Shown here one piece after another: positions 23,708-37,000 of a DNA stretch of 64,000 nucleotides (position 1 is the first letter of the stretch; every line of letters starts with the position of its first letter). The position numbers and the translations under genes were made by a program. The stretch spans positions 25,344,178-25,408,177 of the forward strand of contig NC_063158.1 of assembly GCF_020921035.1 (NCBI RefSeq), in the 5' to 3' direction. The stretch comes from Rhodamnia argentea. Its lineage: Eukaryota; Streptophyta; Magnoliopsida; Myrtales; Myrtaceae. The notes under the pieces are model-generated. The model saw nothing but the letters and a program-made list of their open reading frames with translations, made no database searches and had not been told where the DNA came from.

Positions 23708-24342
23708 AATTATCGAAAAAGTCCTAAACATATTATAATTGTATCAATTTAATCCTAAATCTTTTTTTTTTCCGTTTCAGTCCTAAAATTTTTGCGATTG
23801 TGCCAATTCGGTCAATCCGGTCAATTTTGACCATTAGACGCTAACGTATACACTTGCCGTCCGGCAACATAATATTTTAATATATATTTTTTTTCTTTCA
23901 TCTCCTTTCTCTAGCCGACAAATGGCCGGAATCGGACGCTTAGCCTGGAGAGGCCAACCTCGCCCGGCCAAGGCGAGGCATAACCTTGCCATCGCCGAGC
24001 GAGGCTCGCCTCTACCGCCCAAATCTAGCGAGGTCGTGCCTTGCCATCTCAAGGCGAGGCCGCCCTCACTTGGCCGAGCGTCAACTCTGGCTGGTCGCCG
24101 GTGACCGACCGGAGAAGAAGATGGAAGGAAAAAAAAAAGAAGGAAAAAATGTTTTAAAAAAAAGAAATAAATATTTGTAAATAAATATTAAATTATTATG
24201 TCACCGGATAGCTGGTGCCGACCAGCATCAATGTCAACGCCGGCCAATCAAAATTGGTTGGAAGAACTAAATTAGCACAATTGTAAAATCTTTAGAACTG
24301 AATTGGCACAATTGCAATCGGTTTAGGACTTTTTTAGTAATT
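23708..24342. mobile_element. Non-autonomous TIR element with GC-rich core
   Basis: The left end 'cgaaaaagtcctaaacat...ttgtatcaattt' pairs with the reverse complement of the right end 'ggcacaattgcaatcggttt...aggactttttt'. Sub-terminal 'tcctaaatctttt'/'gccaattcggtcaa' blocks recur. The core (about 23920-24110) is unusually rich in repeated 'gcgagg' words and gives overlapping accidental ORFs. The TIRs are related to those of the element at 22749-23220 and to a lone arm at about 45632-45780. Confidence 0.75.
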
Positions 24343-24419
24343 TTTCCACATGTTTTGACCATGTATGCATTAACATTTTGTACAATGTCAATGTTCCGCA
24401 AGTGAAATGCTGTCTCGAC

Positions 24420-24535
24420 AATACTATCAAAGATGGTACAATCTCAATATAGATTCACACACCATCATCACGTATCTTGTATAAAACACTTATTGATTAG
24501 AAAATCGTATGATAAGAAATAATTAACGCTATTGT
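24420..24535. repeat. Dispersed repeat shared with 47060-47165
   Basis: The segment ending 'attgattagaaaatcgtatgataagaaataattaac' is similar to 'attgattgaaaaatcgtgtgatcagaaataactaac' near 47120, with 'catcatcac/catcatcat' before it in both. In both places a LINE reverse transcriptase remnant follows within about 200 bp, so the repeat is probably the 3' part of the same LINE family. Confidence 0.6.
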
Positions 24536-24639
24536 CGGACTATTGGATTAGCAGCTTCCATCCCGGAATATGACATATCACGTGGCTGCATTGACCTTGA
24601 GATAATCTTTCCATGAAAGTCGAAAGCTAGCAAACTGTC

Positions 24640-25440
24640 AACCCTCACGAGGAGACGACCCTAACAAGTGCTGCTGAGTTTTCAATCTGTAACTAGAACA
24701 AGAACAGCAGACGAGCTCTCACAAACAAGTCTTGCAGGGTAATTCCAGAGAGACGATGGATCTCCCTGACGAGTCCCCAAGAGCTTTGGGGAAGAAACCC
24801 ACGAGCTCCCCCATTGAGAAACACTGAGAAACTCGGCTGTAAGCAAAGCGCTGCGTGATGAGGTGAACCATTCTTCTCGGGGCAAACCGCAACATCCGAG
24901 GCAGCCCTTAGGAGACCCGGCTCGATCGATATCACAAGCCTTCACGATGTCCACCTTCATCGAATGCCGCCTGCGCCCTCTAATCAATGTGAATACACTG
25001 AAGCAACTCACGAGCAAGTAAAATGTGTTGTCTCCAATTCTCCTCCCAGGAAAAAAAGCGGACTGCTCATGGCCAACGAAACCGGGGAATACAGGAGAAG
25101 CCATAATCTTAGATCCGCACTTATAAGTAGTATTGCAACAAGAGATGGGACAGAATATCAGTAAAGCTTACTTGGATTCTCCTTCGGTCTGTCTTACACA
25201 ATGGCCATCAGGTCCCAGCGCCTTATGGCTAACCAGATCGAACATCACTGATTTCACCTACTCCACAGTAACCGGGGTGGAGAGAAGATCAACATGCTCA
25301 ACGGATAAAGTGCTCCCAATGGAGTCCCGAATCATCTGCATATCGATCGGTGAAGCACGCAGAGCACTGGTAAACTGAGCCTAAAAGGAACACGCCTCCT
25401 CGGATCAGGATCATTAATCATCGTCCCATCCTCCGCAAGT
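24640..25440 (-). pseudogene. Degenerate LINE (non-LTR) reverse transcriptase
   Basis: Minus-strand frames show RT blocks in the correct order but in broken frames: KALGPDG (about 25210), EQSAFFPGRRIGDN (about 25050), MKVDIVKACD (about 24940), then a frame with LGTRQGDPSSLW (about 24760), corresponding to the family's KAPGPDG, SAF.PGR.I.DN, K.D..KAYD and LRQGDPLSP. A stop interrupts the stretch before the first block. No ORF1, endonuclease or intact YADD motif is present here, so this is a truncated dead copy. Confidence 0.8.
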
Positions 25441-25773
25441 CAGGGATCAAATGGTATTACTGTGACACTTGCGATTGACTTGTGTCAAAGAAGCAAGCCG
25501 TGTTTTGGTTTCCAAAAAATTCATCCTTGCCAAAGCCGCGAAACCAACCATACTCATGCATAAACACCAAATATAGCTAACAGGTTATATAATCTTATCC
25601 GATGTTATCAAGTATTTCCATGTGCCACAAACCGGCACATTCCATAGTATAGTTATAAGCTTCAACACTCGCCATCAAATCATTAGGCGGTCTACAACAC
25701 TCAGGAAAGAGCGCATTTAGAGCTCATAAGGACATTAGGGTCGAATAATATTAGCACATATTAACCATCAACT

Positions 25774-27782
25774 TCAAAGTGAGGTCGGAGAGATGTCCAT
25801 GGGGAAGGGATTGCCGAACACGTTGTCCATGTAGTAATGAGGGTGAGCGGCATCCATCACCACGAATTGCATGTCCTCCGATGGCTTCCAGTGCCTCTTC
25901 CTTTGGTTGATGAACCAGTTGTTGATTTGCTTCTGATCTAGACCCGTTGATTCCGCTAGAGCTAGTTTCTGTGATTCCTGCCATTTCGAACAAGACCCAA
26001 GAAAAATTTCAAATACCTAGTGATGCAAAATGAGGTAACTTAGGTGCTCAGAGTCTAGAGCCATTGGCATTGGCAAGCAAATTATGCATAGACACAATAT
26101 CAGAGTGAGGCAGGACATGTGATTCACACATGTCAAGCAGGGTATCTTTTATTAGTCATATAGCAGCAGGGCAAAAATTCTTCCGGTGAAATGAGATCGT
26201 TTACAATCCATAGCTTTAACTTATAAATTACACTAAGTGGCAGCGTTATCTCAATAATTCAAGGTGACAGTTTTCATCGAAGGCAACATCTCCAGTCTAC
26301 ATTTAAGGACTACATTATCAGGGTATTTGCACCAAAGTAGTGCAGTCACACAAATTGAAACATTAGAACATTACTAAAGAATATATTCAAAGAACTATTG
26401 TAAAGTACACAGCAAGTACAAAGAATTACTAGTAAGGATGTCACATGGACAAGGAAAACAATATTTTCTGAGAGCCATAAGCAACTGATTAATCAAAGCA
26501 GCACAGTTCATCCCAAACCATACATAAATTAGTCAATATGACAACCATTATGCCTGTTTTATCATATAAAAATCCATTTGGGAGAACTTTCTTTCGATCT
26601 GGGTCATGAAAAAGAATGGTGGAGTTGAAGATTATAGATGAATACCGATGGGTAAGGCCACTTGTAGTGTCGACTCCACCAATCAAGCAATTGTTGCCGG
26701 GCCTCTTTTGGGAGCTTCCCCTTCTTCCTCTTTTTCATGAACTCCTGCTTGAGGCTACCCAGATATCCGCTGTACTTCCGCAAGAGCTGAGTCTTGAGCT
26801 CTCTATCCTCTGCTTGGGGGTCAATGAAGTTGTTCACATCATCTTCTTCAGAAGAGCCATTCCTATCAAAAGCCTCACTCAAAGCCACTGGCAAACATGA
26901 ATGAGTGCAGTAAGCATTTTGTGAAGTCTACGTTGCGAAATGAATCAAATCACAGACATCCATTGGTAACAATAGATTTGTCACTGGGTAACTAAAATAT
27001 AATAGCACATTGCACAAGGTCAAGAATACATCGCATCGCACTCGGTGTTTATTCGGTATCTTGACCTTTCATAGGGTTTCTCTGGAAAAAGATCTTCAAT
27101 GGGCCAACAAAATTAGTCCAAATTGGTTACTAAGGTTTAGATTTAAATCGACTTGTCAAATGAAATGTCCAATAAAGTTATTTAGCAACCGAATGGGAAA
27201 ATCTTCTGGAGTTCAAAACTCCATTTCATCATTAGTTACGCTTTTCCTTCTATAAGAAAATTCATGTCAGTATCATATACAGGCAAACATTAATAATTTT
27301 TTATTTCCATTTCTAGGAACTAGGATCTTCCAAGCATTTTATTTTGTCATGCATCAGGTAGTACAAGCTTACAAGATTGAACTCTGCCACCAATTAAGAT
27401 ATGAATAAAAGATCCCGCTAAATCATACAAAAAGTTCCATTGCTACCAACAGCTCAGGAAACCATATTAATCATCATATGCATATAAGATCAAATTACAG
27501 TACATAATGTAAACGTTATATAGATAGTGATGGTATGCCTCACGCAACATAGTGGCAAGCCCGAGCAAGTGATGCAAAAGTATTACACAAATACTTATAT
27601 AAAAAGGAAATAGGAAGTAACTTCCTCTCTAAATAACTACAATCAAATGCGTCATAGTCCAATACAAGGCTTCTAACCCTATGCAGTCAGATATTTCCCT
27701 TTGGATATGACAATGAGAAATGCTAATTCGGTTATCAATTATCATCGATCACGTGTTCAGCGATTATGCCATGGGTAATTAA

Positions 27783-27821
<39 letters not shown>

Positions 27822-30800
27822 CTTCACAGAAAGTAAGGCAATCATTATGCACGACAAAAATCCAACATCATATATTCATTTTGCTTTTAGCATCAAGCAA
27901 GTGATTTCTAGTACAAGGGTTGGCCAAATGGTTGTTACACTTATAAATTTTTATTGTCAAAAAAGGTTACACAATGCATATCCGTAGCTGGAAGGCTGTT
28001 CCCAGGAATGTAAATTACCTAAGTGACATTGTTGCTATCGAACTTGCCTTATTTTCCTTTGGATGTTTAATCTGCAAGCTACTGTATCTTAGGATCTAAT
28101 CTAAAACACCGGCTTTGCAATAAATTTGTCCCACAACCAGACCACAAAGGAATAATTCTTCTATGAAGGGGGAAGAATGCAAGTAATAAAACTAAAAGGT
28201 ATGTGTCTCCATCTAAAACCTTAAAAATGCTTACGGAAATCCTTTTTCCACCGTTGGAAACAAAGTGAAAGTCCAAAACTGTTGTGGTGCAAATACTTTC
28301 CTGCTAGTTGTGCTTAAACCCTTATTAAAGTCTGCTCGAGTGGCTTAGAGACCCTACTCAAATGTCCTTTGCACCACATACAAGAATTAAAAAGTGTCTT
28401 GGTTTTGAAAATCAAAATCTAATGCTAAAGCCAAAGCTACAGCATGTTTGGTTTGGAGTTAAGCTAAACAAAAAGGTCCTTATGATTTTCCATCATAATT
28501 AAAATAGATTGTCAAGAACTATGAAAGATTTTTTAGGCGAATTACATATATGTATCCTTTTTTAGTATTCAGGACGTTCAACATTGAATAAAAGTAAATA
28601 CTTAAAAGCAAAAGCAACGCTCAAAACCCAGTAAGAGGGTGGTTACCGGTGTCAGCTTTAGCTTTTGGTTTTTGAGTCAAAAAATCATGCTTCTATTTGC
28701 ACAACCCTTGGACAACATAATACAAATCTTATGTGCTAGATAATGACTTTTTGTGGTCGTTAGTGTAGAAATGACAAATAATCGTGTGACCTGTTAGGAG
28801 TATGTACCAGTTTTACTTACATTTTGCCTGTCTAGAATTACTCTATTAGAAAATTACGACAACCATGCAGAAAGACCTTGTCATCAAGATCGAATCTGTT
28901 ATTGTGTATGCTCAACAATGTTTAATAATTTTATATTCAGCTTTCAGACACATCTTCGTTTCAAGGCTCAACCTGCAAAGATGAGACTTGTGAAATAAAA
29001 CCGTAAGTAGCATAGAATAAAACAAGCCATCAATGAGGTTGCAATATTTGACAGAAACTAAGTCGAAAAACTCCACGGTACATACAAACACTGAGAAGAC
29101 CCTGCATTAAGAAAAAGTTAAAAATTCAAAAAAATCTCACTTATCTGAAGAATGAACTCGATGAGATTACAGATTTGCATCAATCGCATTGAAGAGAGTA
29201 TGGGAAGGACACACCAAAGGGCAGGACAATAACCAATGATCCTCTATAGAATCTTCTATGCCATTTGCATCAAATGCGAAATAAACTAAGTAAACGAAGC
29301 ATATCTTTGTGCCAAAGATTAATATGTCAATTGACGCGGCAATGAGTGAGTCAGCAAAAGTGCAAAAATTGTCCCGGCACATGTAAATTCATCAACTGAA
29401 CCGATCTTGAAACTGAGTATAAAATCGGATATAAACAGATGGCCTATATGAAGCTGCTGACTTATAAATGGACCTCTAGGCTGTCTCACGGTTGACACAC
29501 ATGCCCAACAAAGCACAAGCCAAACATTCAAAAGATTCTCCCGAGCACACAATGGTAGACCATTGATGATGAACCAAAATAGCGCATTTTGAAATTTAAC
29601 AATTGTGCTGGCAATTGGGAGAATCCCTGGCTGTAGATCATCCAATATTCAGATGTCGCACATCATCCTAATTTGTATGTACTGGAAGCTATTGGATGCG
29701 CAACGTACATGTAGAAGAAACATTTGAACAATCCTTTTTCTACTCACATATACATGCGTATCTACATATATCAAACTATGAATGAGATGCCATAGGTATA
29801 ATTGAACAGTTCCTAAGAGTGTGAGAAGAGAAAAAGGTCCACACCAGGGCTCAAAAAATAAGCAAAAGCTACGCATATGAAGGCATTCAAGAGTAGAATA
29901 ACAGGAAGCAATTTAAACGGAATCTGTCAAATAAAGTCAGGGAAAACATTCACTCTCAATTGATCCAAACCCTAAATAGACGGAAACCCTAGATCAAATC
30001 AACTAGTGCCAACTCATATCTACTAACTGCAATATCAATGAACGCATACAAAGAATCTTTGTTTAGTTCACATATTTTATTCTTGCACGTCAGCGAACCA
30101 AGTGTTATTTCTAGAAACTTGACAACGTTGACATGGAAATATCCCCTAAGTTTTCGCCATTTTGAATTAACCAATGATTTATCGCTCATGTGAAACTAGA
30201 GGACGAGCAAAATATTTCCTATTCCCAAGACAACTACAAAAGTGCAATACGAAAGGCCAACATAGAACTACTAAATAGTCAAATAATAGTATATAGGAGA
30301 ATGCACGAGAACAAAGAAAAAAACCACATTATACACACAAATTCCAAGAAGAGAGAAACAGCAGTTAACAGTTGTTGTGCCATTCCTCTTCATTCCATGA
30401 AGAGAAACATCGTACATTAAACTGGAAAAAGCCTAGCACACGCACAAAAGCAAAGTTATATAACCGAGAACAAAAGGCCAATTCAGAGAAGCATATTAAC
30501 CAGAGAGCAAAAGCACATTGTAAGAAGAAGAACAAAGAAACCACCATTTTTGAAATCCGAGCTCTTCACAGTTGACGTGCATGGGGGTTAAACATGAAAA
30601 CCAAATCAAAATGGGGAAAGAAAAAAAGATTGACATCCCCATATCGAGCTCGCGACTGTTTCCAAAGTGAAAGCTTGAGTTAGGATTATGTCCCAAACCC
30701 CTTTAAAGTACGAGTTAGAGCGACAATTTGCAGAGAAGAAGATAGGTAAAATTCGCACCAGAATCAGAAGGAACGCCTAGAGTGAGCGCTTTGAATTGGC

Positions 30801-32026
30801 ACTCGATCCTCTGGAGGAAGAGCATGGCCTCCTTGAAGGGTTTGGAGAGTTCCTGCTCATACTTGGTCAGCATCTCGCAGTAGGCTTCCATGAACTGGTC
30901 AAGAGCTGGGTCTTCACCGATGCATCCTGTGTTGCTCATGCCGGTGTTCCCGGCCATTATCGCCGCCGATGCACAGGCTTCCTCTAGCTTCGCCACCACC
31001 CCAGGCGGAGCTCCCACCTATATGTAGGTTATAATTTAACGACATACTAGTAAAACACCTCCGATAGGAACTGTGGAGATTTTCTTGGCAAGATCACCCA
31101 AAAGGGTCCAAGGGAAAAGGCAAATTCAACTTCGAACTTAAAAGGGTTTTCTTTCATTTTGCTGAACAACCAACCCGCAGGTATTGTTACTACGACCATA
31201 TATTATACCAGAAAGAGAAGGGAAAGAAATTGTTTATCAGGGAAAATAATGAACTCCGTTCTTCGAGATATGACTGCCGTCCGTCTGCTTTCACAAATAA
31301 ATTCTTCAAAGAAGGGAAAAAATGCGAAAGAAACAACAACTACTAACCCTATCAAGTCATGGTCGTCCCAGTTTGACTAAATTAACACCCATAAAAGAAA
31401 TAAGAAAAGGAAAAGCCAAGCTTGAGTGTGACAGAAAGAACTCTTTTTTTCCCCTCCTCGGGTCTTTATCTTTTCTCTTCTACTTCGTTTTTGAGGAGAC
31501 AATTAGCTTCTTTTCTCACTGGTATGAACATCTGAACAAAGGAGCATAGCCAGAGAGCGAGCGAGAGAAAGTAGGGTTTTTTTTTTGGCGGTTCTTTCAC
31601 CTTTTGACAATTGACATAAGCTGAGAGAAGGCGGTGGTAGTGAGGATGAGCCATGATCTTGGCCTTGACATCGTTGTCCATGAAGAAACAGCCTGAGCCT
31701 GAGCCTGAACCTGAGCCCCCTGCGTTGTTGTTGTTGTTGCTGTTGTTGTTGTTGTTGTTGTTGCGGTCGTCGAGAATCGGAGAAGAACCGCTGCTGCTGT
31801 TACGAGCTGTTTGGTCGAGAAAGTACTGGTGGGTGCTGGTGTTTAGGTTTTGATGATGGTGATGGTGATGATGGAGATGGGGATGGGATGAAGAGGTGAT
31901 GGTGTTGATGGGCATCATCATCATCATCATCGGGCATAGCCCATCACCACCACCACTGTGGTGACTGTTTTCTCCAAAAGCCATCATACAGGAAGACGAG
32001 TTAGTGCTGTTTGAACCACCCTCCAT
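25774..32026 (-). CDS. STM: Class I KNOX homeodomain protein SHOOT MERISTEMLESS
   Basis: Four minus-strand exons (32026-31601, 31017-30759, 26887-26646, 25977-25774), all canonical, code for 376 residues (Arabidopsis STM has about 380). The N-terminus begins MEGGSNS and carries Met, His, Asn and Gly-Ser runs. KNOX1 follows ([20 protein letters not shown]), then KNOX2 ([20 protein letters not shown]), an acidic linker, the ELK domain ([20 protein letters not shown]) and a TALE homeodomain (three extra residues, [10 protein letters not shown] recognition helix). The last exon ends in DISPTSL. STM is a nuclear factor that keeps shoot meristem cells undifferentiated, working with BELL partners. 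Intron 2, between KNOX2 and ELK, is 3871 bp; long introns at this place are usual for class I KNOX genes. Start 32026 was preferred over an upstream in-frame start at 32059. Confidence 0.95.
27788..27818. repeat. (GA)n microsatellite in STM intron 2
   Basis: About 15 GA units, surrounded by AT-rich intronic sequence with no other recognisable element. Confidence 0.9.
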
Positions 32027-32364
32027 TGCTCTGTCTATCTTGTTCCTAACCTTGTTCAATAGTGTATGGCCAAACGCAGAAACCCTTGTCTTCTCTCTCT
32101 AAACTCTAGAGAAGTAAAGAGTGATGACGAGATCCTTTATGTGGGTGAGTTTCAGCCCCTTTAAAAAGACTGCAAGTGGGGAGTGAAACGAACAAACAAC
32201 ACCCAGTTTGGTCTCCCGAGTTTTGTGCTTACACAAAGTTCAGGCCTTTTCGCAGAAGAAAGAGAGAAGGGCGAAAAAAGAAACAAAATTCCATGAAACA
32301 GTGGCCCTCCTTTCCTTTGAAGTGGGTCGTCAGTTTTATAACAGGCACTAATATCACCATAAAC

Positions 32365-32402
<38 letters not shown>

Positions 32403-33400
32403 GCATAGCCTGCTCAAAACATTTGTCTTTCGAGAATGGGGGGAAAGTGTTCTTTATCCTTTCTTTCACTGTATCATCGTCTCTCTCTCTCTCTCTCTCT
32501 GCTCGTTCACAGCATCAATCTCTCTCCCTCTGTCTCATATCTGTCTTTTGCTTTCTTTCTCTCTCTATCTCTGCGTGGGTAGTTCTTGATACAGACACAG
32601 AGAGAGAGAGAGAGAGAGAAGTATAGAGATGAAAATGCACGCGTCTTGGGTAATAAGCGGAAGGAGGAAGGTTACTTATCTTGAGGGGCTTTTTATTACC
32701 TTCCCGATGAAAACTCTCTCCTTCTCTCTCTCTATGTTTGCCAGTTGAAAATGGCAGTGTATCAGTGGCAGTGCAAGAAAAGAGGGCGAGCGAGAGCGAG
32801 AGAGAGAATTCTTTTCTTTCTGGACATAAATAAAAGCAAATTGCGCCAGGGAGAGAGAGAGAGAGAGAGAGAGAAAGGAACGATCAAATCGAGGGAAGAG
32901 CCAAAGAAGAAACAGGAATTAACTATTCATGGATGATGGAGGGGAAAGGTTCTTGCCTTGGGCACGGAAGAATCACACACCGAAACTCTCTCTCTCTCAC
33001 TCTGTTCTTGTTTGTCCCAGTGGTGTTTCTTACAACCTGGGGTTTTGATTTTTGCAATCTGCTGTCCACTCTTTCAATATTCCTTGTCACTGATAGATGT
33101 TGTCTTCTTCTATCCCCACGAGATTTGCATCCTCTTCGTCTTTCTTTTCCTTTTGAGATGGCCCTTCCTCTTGTCATGTGAATATCTCCTGAGTTGTAGC
33201 AGCAGCTGTGTACTTGGGGGGTTTCTCTCCACATCCAGCAACCTGGTTTTTTGGTTAAGGATGCAACCCATTGTTTGAAAGGTTTTGAGGGCTGTCGAAT
33301 AAAATCTTGATACAATGTGATAGATAAAGTTTGAACTGGTTATCTTACCAGTAGTCTCCTATGGAATTTTAGAGGAGTCTTTGTTATGGCCTTATGGCTA
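32027..33400 (-). promoter_or_regulatory. STM upstream region dense in GA/CT tracts
   Basis: At least seven CT or GA runs lie within 1 kb upstream of the STM start: about 32368-32398 (the longest, ~15 CT units), 32480-32500, 32510-32530, 32560-32572, 32598-32618, 32720-32732, 32850-32874 and 32985-33000. Some read CT and others GA on the coding strand. BASIC PENTACYSTEINE proteins bind such GA-rich boxes and are known to act on KNOX I genes in Arabidopsis. Which part is 5' UTR and which is promoter cannot be decided here. Confidence 0.6.
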
Positions 33401-34027
33401 TTTGAAAATGAAATCTATTGGCCTGACAATCGAATAGTAGTATTAGTTATTTCTGACCGTACGATATCCCAATCAATAAGTGATTTATGTAAAATGCGCA
33501 GTGATAATATATGATACAGTTAAGATTGTAATATTTTTGACAGTATTGTCTAAAAAGTATTTTCCATTAAAAATCTCGAGTTAAATAACAAATGTGATAG
33601 AATGACTGCCGCTTCTTTTGACTCCACTTATATTGGAGAAACAATTGATCATGTTCACGTCTCCTTTACTGATCCTAATCAAAACCGTGGACGGTACTAC
33701 GATGGCTCCTCCGTTTGTACACTTTTCAGTTTCTTGTCCAAACTCCAACACCTTAAAGCTATTTTGAGTTTGAAGAGTGGTGTTAGCTCATAGTCTAGGG
33801 TTCTTGGTGGGTTTCGTATAATACTATCGGTTGTCGTATGTACATTCTTTTCTGATTTCATATGGGCCTATGACAAGTTGTGACATCGAAGACATACAAT
33901 TCCTTTCCTATTGCATATTTCTAACTTTAAGCAATCTTAAGAAATATATAATATTCGTAACAATTAAATGTATATTTGTCAAGCCTAATCGTAGTTGTTA
34001 TTCAAAGTCAAGCCGTTCATATACGAA
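33401..34027. other. AT-rich spacer, no gene supported
   Basis: Contains one 63-residue + strand frame (33602-33793) without recognisable domain or codon signal. The left flank of the large duplication ends at 34027. Confidence 0.5.
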
Positions 34028-37000
34028 GAATAAATGTGCTATACGCAACTTGATCCTTCCAACTTATTTACATGACACACTTAAACTGCTCGAGACTTAA
34101 AGATTGGATTAGCCGACGGACGCCAAACCTAGCTAATCGATAATAATATATATAACCAGACACATTTAGATACGTTTGGATATATTTTTACTTGTGCAAG
34201 TACGAATTTTTTTTAGGTCGAATCATAAGTACATTTACATGTTTATATAGGAGTAAAAATATCTCAAACGTGCCATGTTTGGTGTTAAATCCTAAACTCT
34301 ACCGTGGTATCATGGCAGATATGACTTCTGGTCCATAAAGAAATATACTCCTATTTGTAAGGGTGCTTTTCCATGTGCCTTAAATAACCTCGTATTCGGA
34401 AAGAAGATTTACGGAGGGACAAATGCAATGGCTAATCAGTTTTTGAATAAGAAGAATCGCATGTTAAACATTGCACTGCACTGACAAGTTTGCAACGTCT
34501 TTCACAAAAAAAAAAAAACTTTTATTACTTGCAGCTTCTTTCAAAGCTTCTGAGATCTACCTGGATATTTAATTATAGGCGTCCAATAAAAAAACAAAAC
34601 AAAATTTCACGTGCTACCAAAAAATAAAATAAAAATACAAGATTACTGACACCATCTTCACCTGAGATTTGAAAAGAGATGGATCACACTCATTATTAGT
34701 CGTCTCTTCCCATGGCATCCAATCTTTGCAATTATTTACCAAGGGAAAAGAAAAGGGTGGGGTTTCAGCTAAAGGTAAAAAGCTGGTAAAGCAAGTGGGA
34801 CACTCCGAATGTCTCTTCAATCTACCTATCCTTCCACACTCCTTCTAGTTATAGCCTGTCCCTCCTTTTCCCCATTTCTTTTTATTATTAATTCATTTTT
34901 CTGTCTTGTATGACGAAATGGTCATTTGGTAAGTTGGGAAAGTTCTTGATGCAACTACCCGAAAAAATGTCATCCAGCTTGATGGAAAATAGTAACTGAA
35001 GAAGATTGCTCAACGAGAAGAGAGACTACATATTAATAAAATTTAGGGCTTGGCATGATTTCAGAGTAAAATCGAGAGCTGAAGAATATCATCGGTGGGA
35101 ATACGTCGATTCCAGGTTTTAGAATGTGCATGGTATGTTTTAGGTTTAAAAATTTGAGGAACTAAATCCGACGGGCAGCCCGGAACCTATCTTTGTGTTT
35201 TTCTTGTCTAATGTTTTTGGACGATCCTACAATATACCATGACATCCAATTATGAGTGTATAATTTGAAACGATTAGTCTAAGCTTCCATTTTAGGCGAT
35301 ATCCATCACTAAAACTTTTAATTTTTTAATGTTTCGTATTATTCATGAGTTAAATATGAGCTGTGGTAAGTGGATTATAACAGTAAACCGTGGTCACACT
35401 TGCAATCGTTCAATTAAGAATACATGTGGAATCCAGGTATATCCTAAAATTGATCCTAGAACCGTGACAGAGTAAATATCAGGTTTTATCATCTCTGAAT
35501 TTCATAGACGACATCACGTGCAAATCAAACTAAGAGTGACACATAAATTAGAAATAAAAGATCTTATAGGATCCCTACAAACTAGTTCAAAAAGTTTTCA
35601 TGGTGTGGTTTAATGTTTAAACATGCGACACTTTTTGTTATACGTAAGCTGATATTTCACCTGTACTTAGGATCCTTTAGAAATTAATGGGAATAATGCC
35701 GAGTACGTGAAAAATTGAATTATTGATAGAGAGGGACTACATTTGTATAAACTTCAACCAAATTACATATGCAAGTGTTGTGGGATGTTTTAATAGAAAT
35801 CGTCTAATGCTGTTTTTGGATTTGAATATAATCTGTAACACATATAGTAAAACTGACTTTTGCTCGTTGAGTGTAACTAATATGTCCTCTTTCTTTTCTG
35901 TATATAGAATGTTATTTTTGCAAAAATTGATTACAAACATCTAAATTGATCGTGATGGATAATCCGTGACTGATCAAAGTAAAAAGAGAATAATCCAGAG
36001 TGTCATCGAAATTGATCCTGCCTTAAATCATGTTATTATGCGAAGTCCTCTCACATTTATACTACTAGTAAAGCTCGTTTTTGCACAAGCGCATGCAACG
36101 TGAATGCTAATTAATAGAGAAGTGTTTTTCTTTTCTACTACTCGACAAGAGCTCCAAGTTATTCTTTTGAAGCTCGTCGTTTTCATCATTAACGATCCAT
36201 TTACCCTAAAAAGGATATGCCCTAACAGGGAAATCCCAATTCATTTGGCCTTTTGCGACAATCAAATAGATGGACGAGAACTTCCAGAGAACCATATTAA
36301 AATATTAATATAGTGATAAATATCACATTTATATAATAACGTTTCAAGTGATGAGTAGTAAAATCAACTCTACAAGAATGAGAAAATATTCGTACTTACA
36401 AGTTAAAGTAATCATGCGTCCCAACTAAGTAAATCCTCGAGTTCTACGAATTCTAAAATTTGCGATTACAATAATGTCCCTGGATATATGCTGTTTCTCA
36501 CTCTAGGGTTCCGATTCCCAGGAGACAAATATTATAACCCTTCAGTTTTATAAATATGAGAAAATGACACAAATAATTTCTGCATTTTGACTCAATGTGC
36601 ACTTGTCGTCATTGAATTTTTAATATGTTCAACGTGGTCCTAAAATATTAGCAAATGTTCATGTAATCTTTCCGTATTTGATGACATTGATTATTATACG
36701 TTGAGTTGAAATTTTGAAATGACAAATCAATACGTCTATCATTGTCTCAATTTACTTTATCAAAGTAAAAAGAAAATTAGGACATTAACGTAATAGTAAT
36801 GTGGATCATTACATATTGATTTGAGATTAATATCTTATTTGGATAAGTCAAGTGTTTTTTTTTTTTTTTTGTCCATCGTTCAAATTTAAGATATTGAAAG
36901 TCATCTTAGCAGATTTCGTTAACTTTGGATTAACATATGGACGTTTAAGGCTAGATTGAATATTTATTAATAGTTCACGGGCTACATTATACTTTTTCTT

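Noticed and set aside
23922..24180. GC-rich overlapping ORFs in the MITE core
   Set aside because: They are made of repeated 'gcgagg' words inside a transposon, differ in every frame and have no domain.
33602..33793. 63-codon + strand frame that at first suggested a chitinase-like fragment
   Set aside because: No conserved motif of that family is present and the similarity was only general wording.
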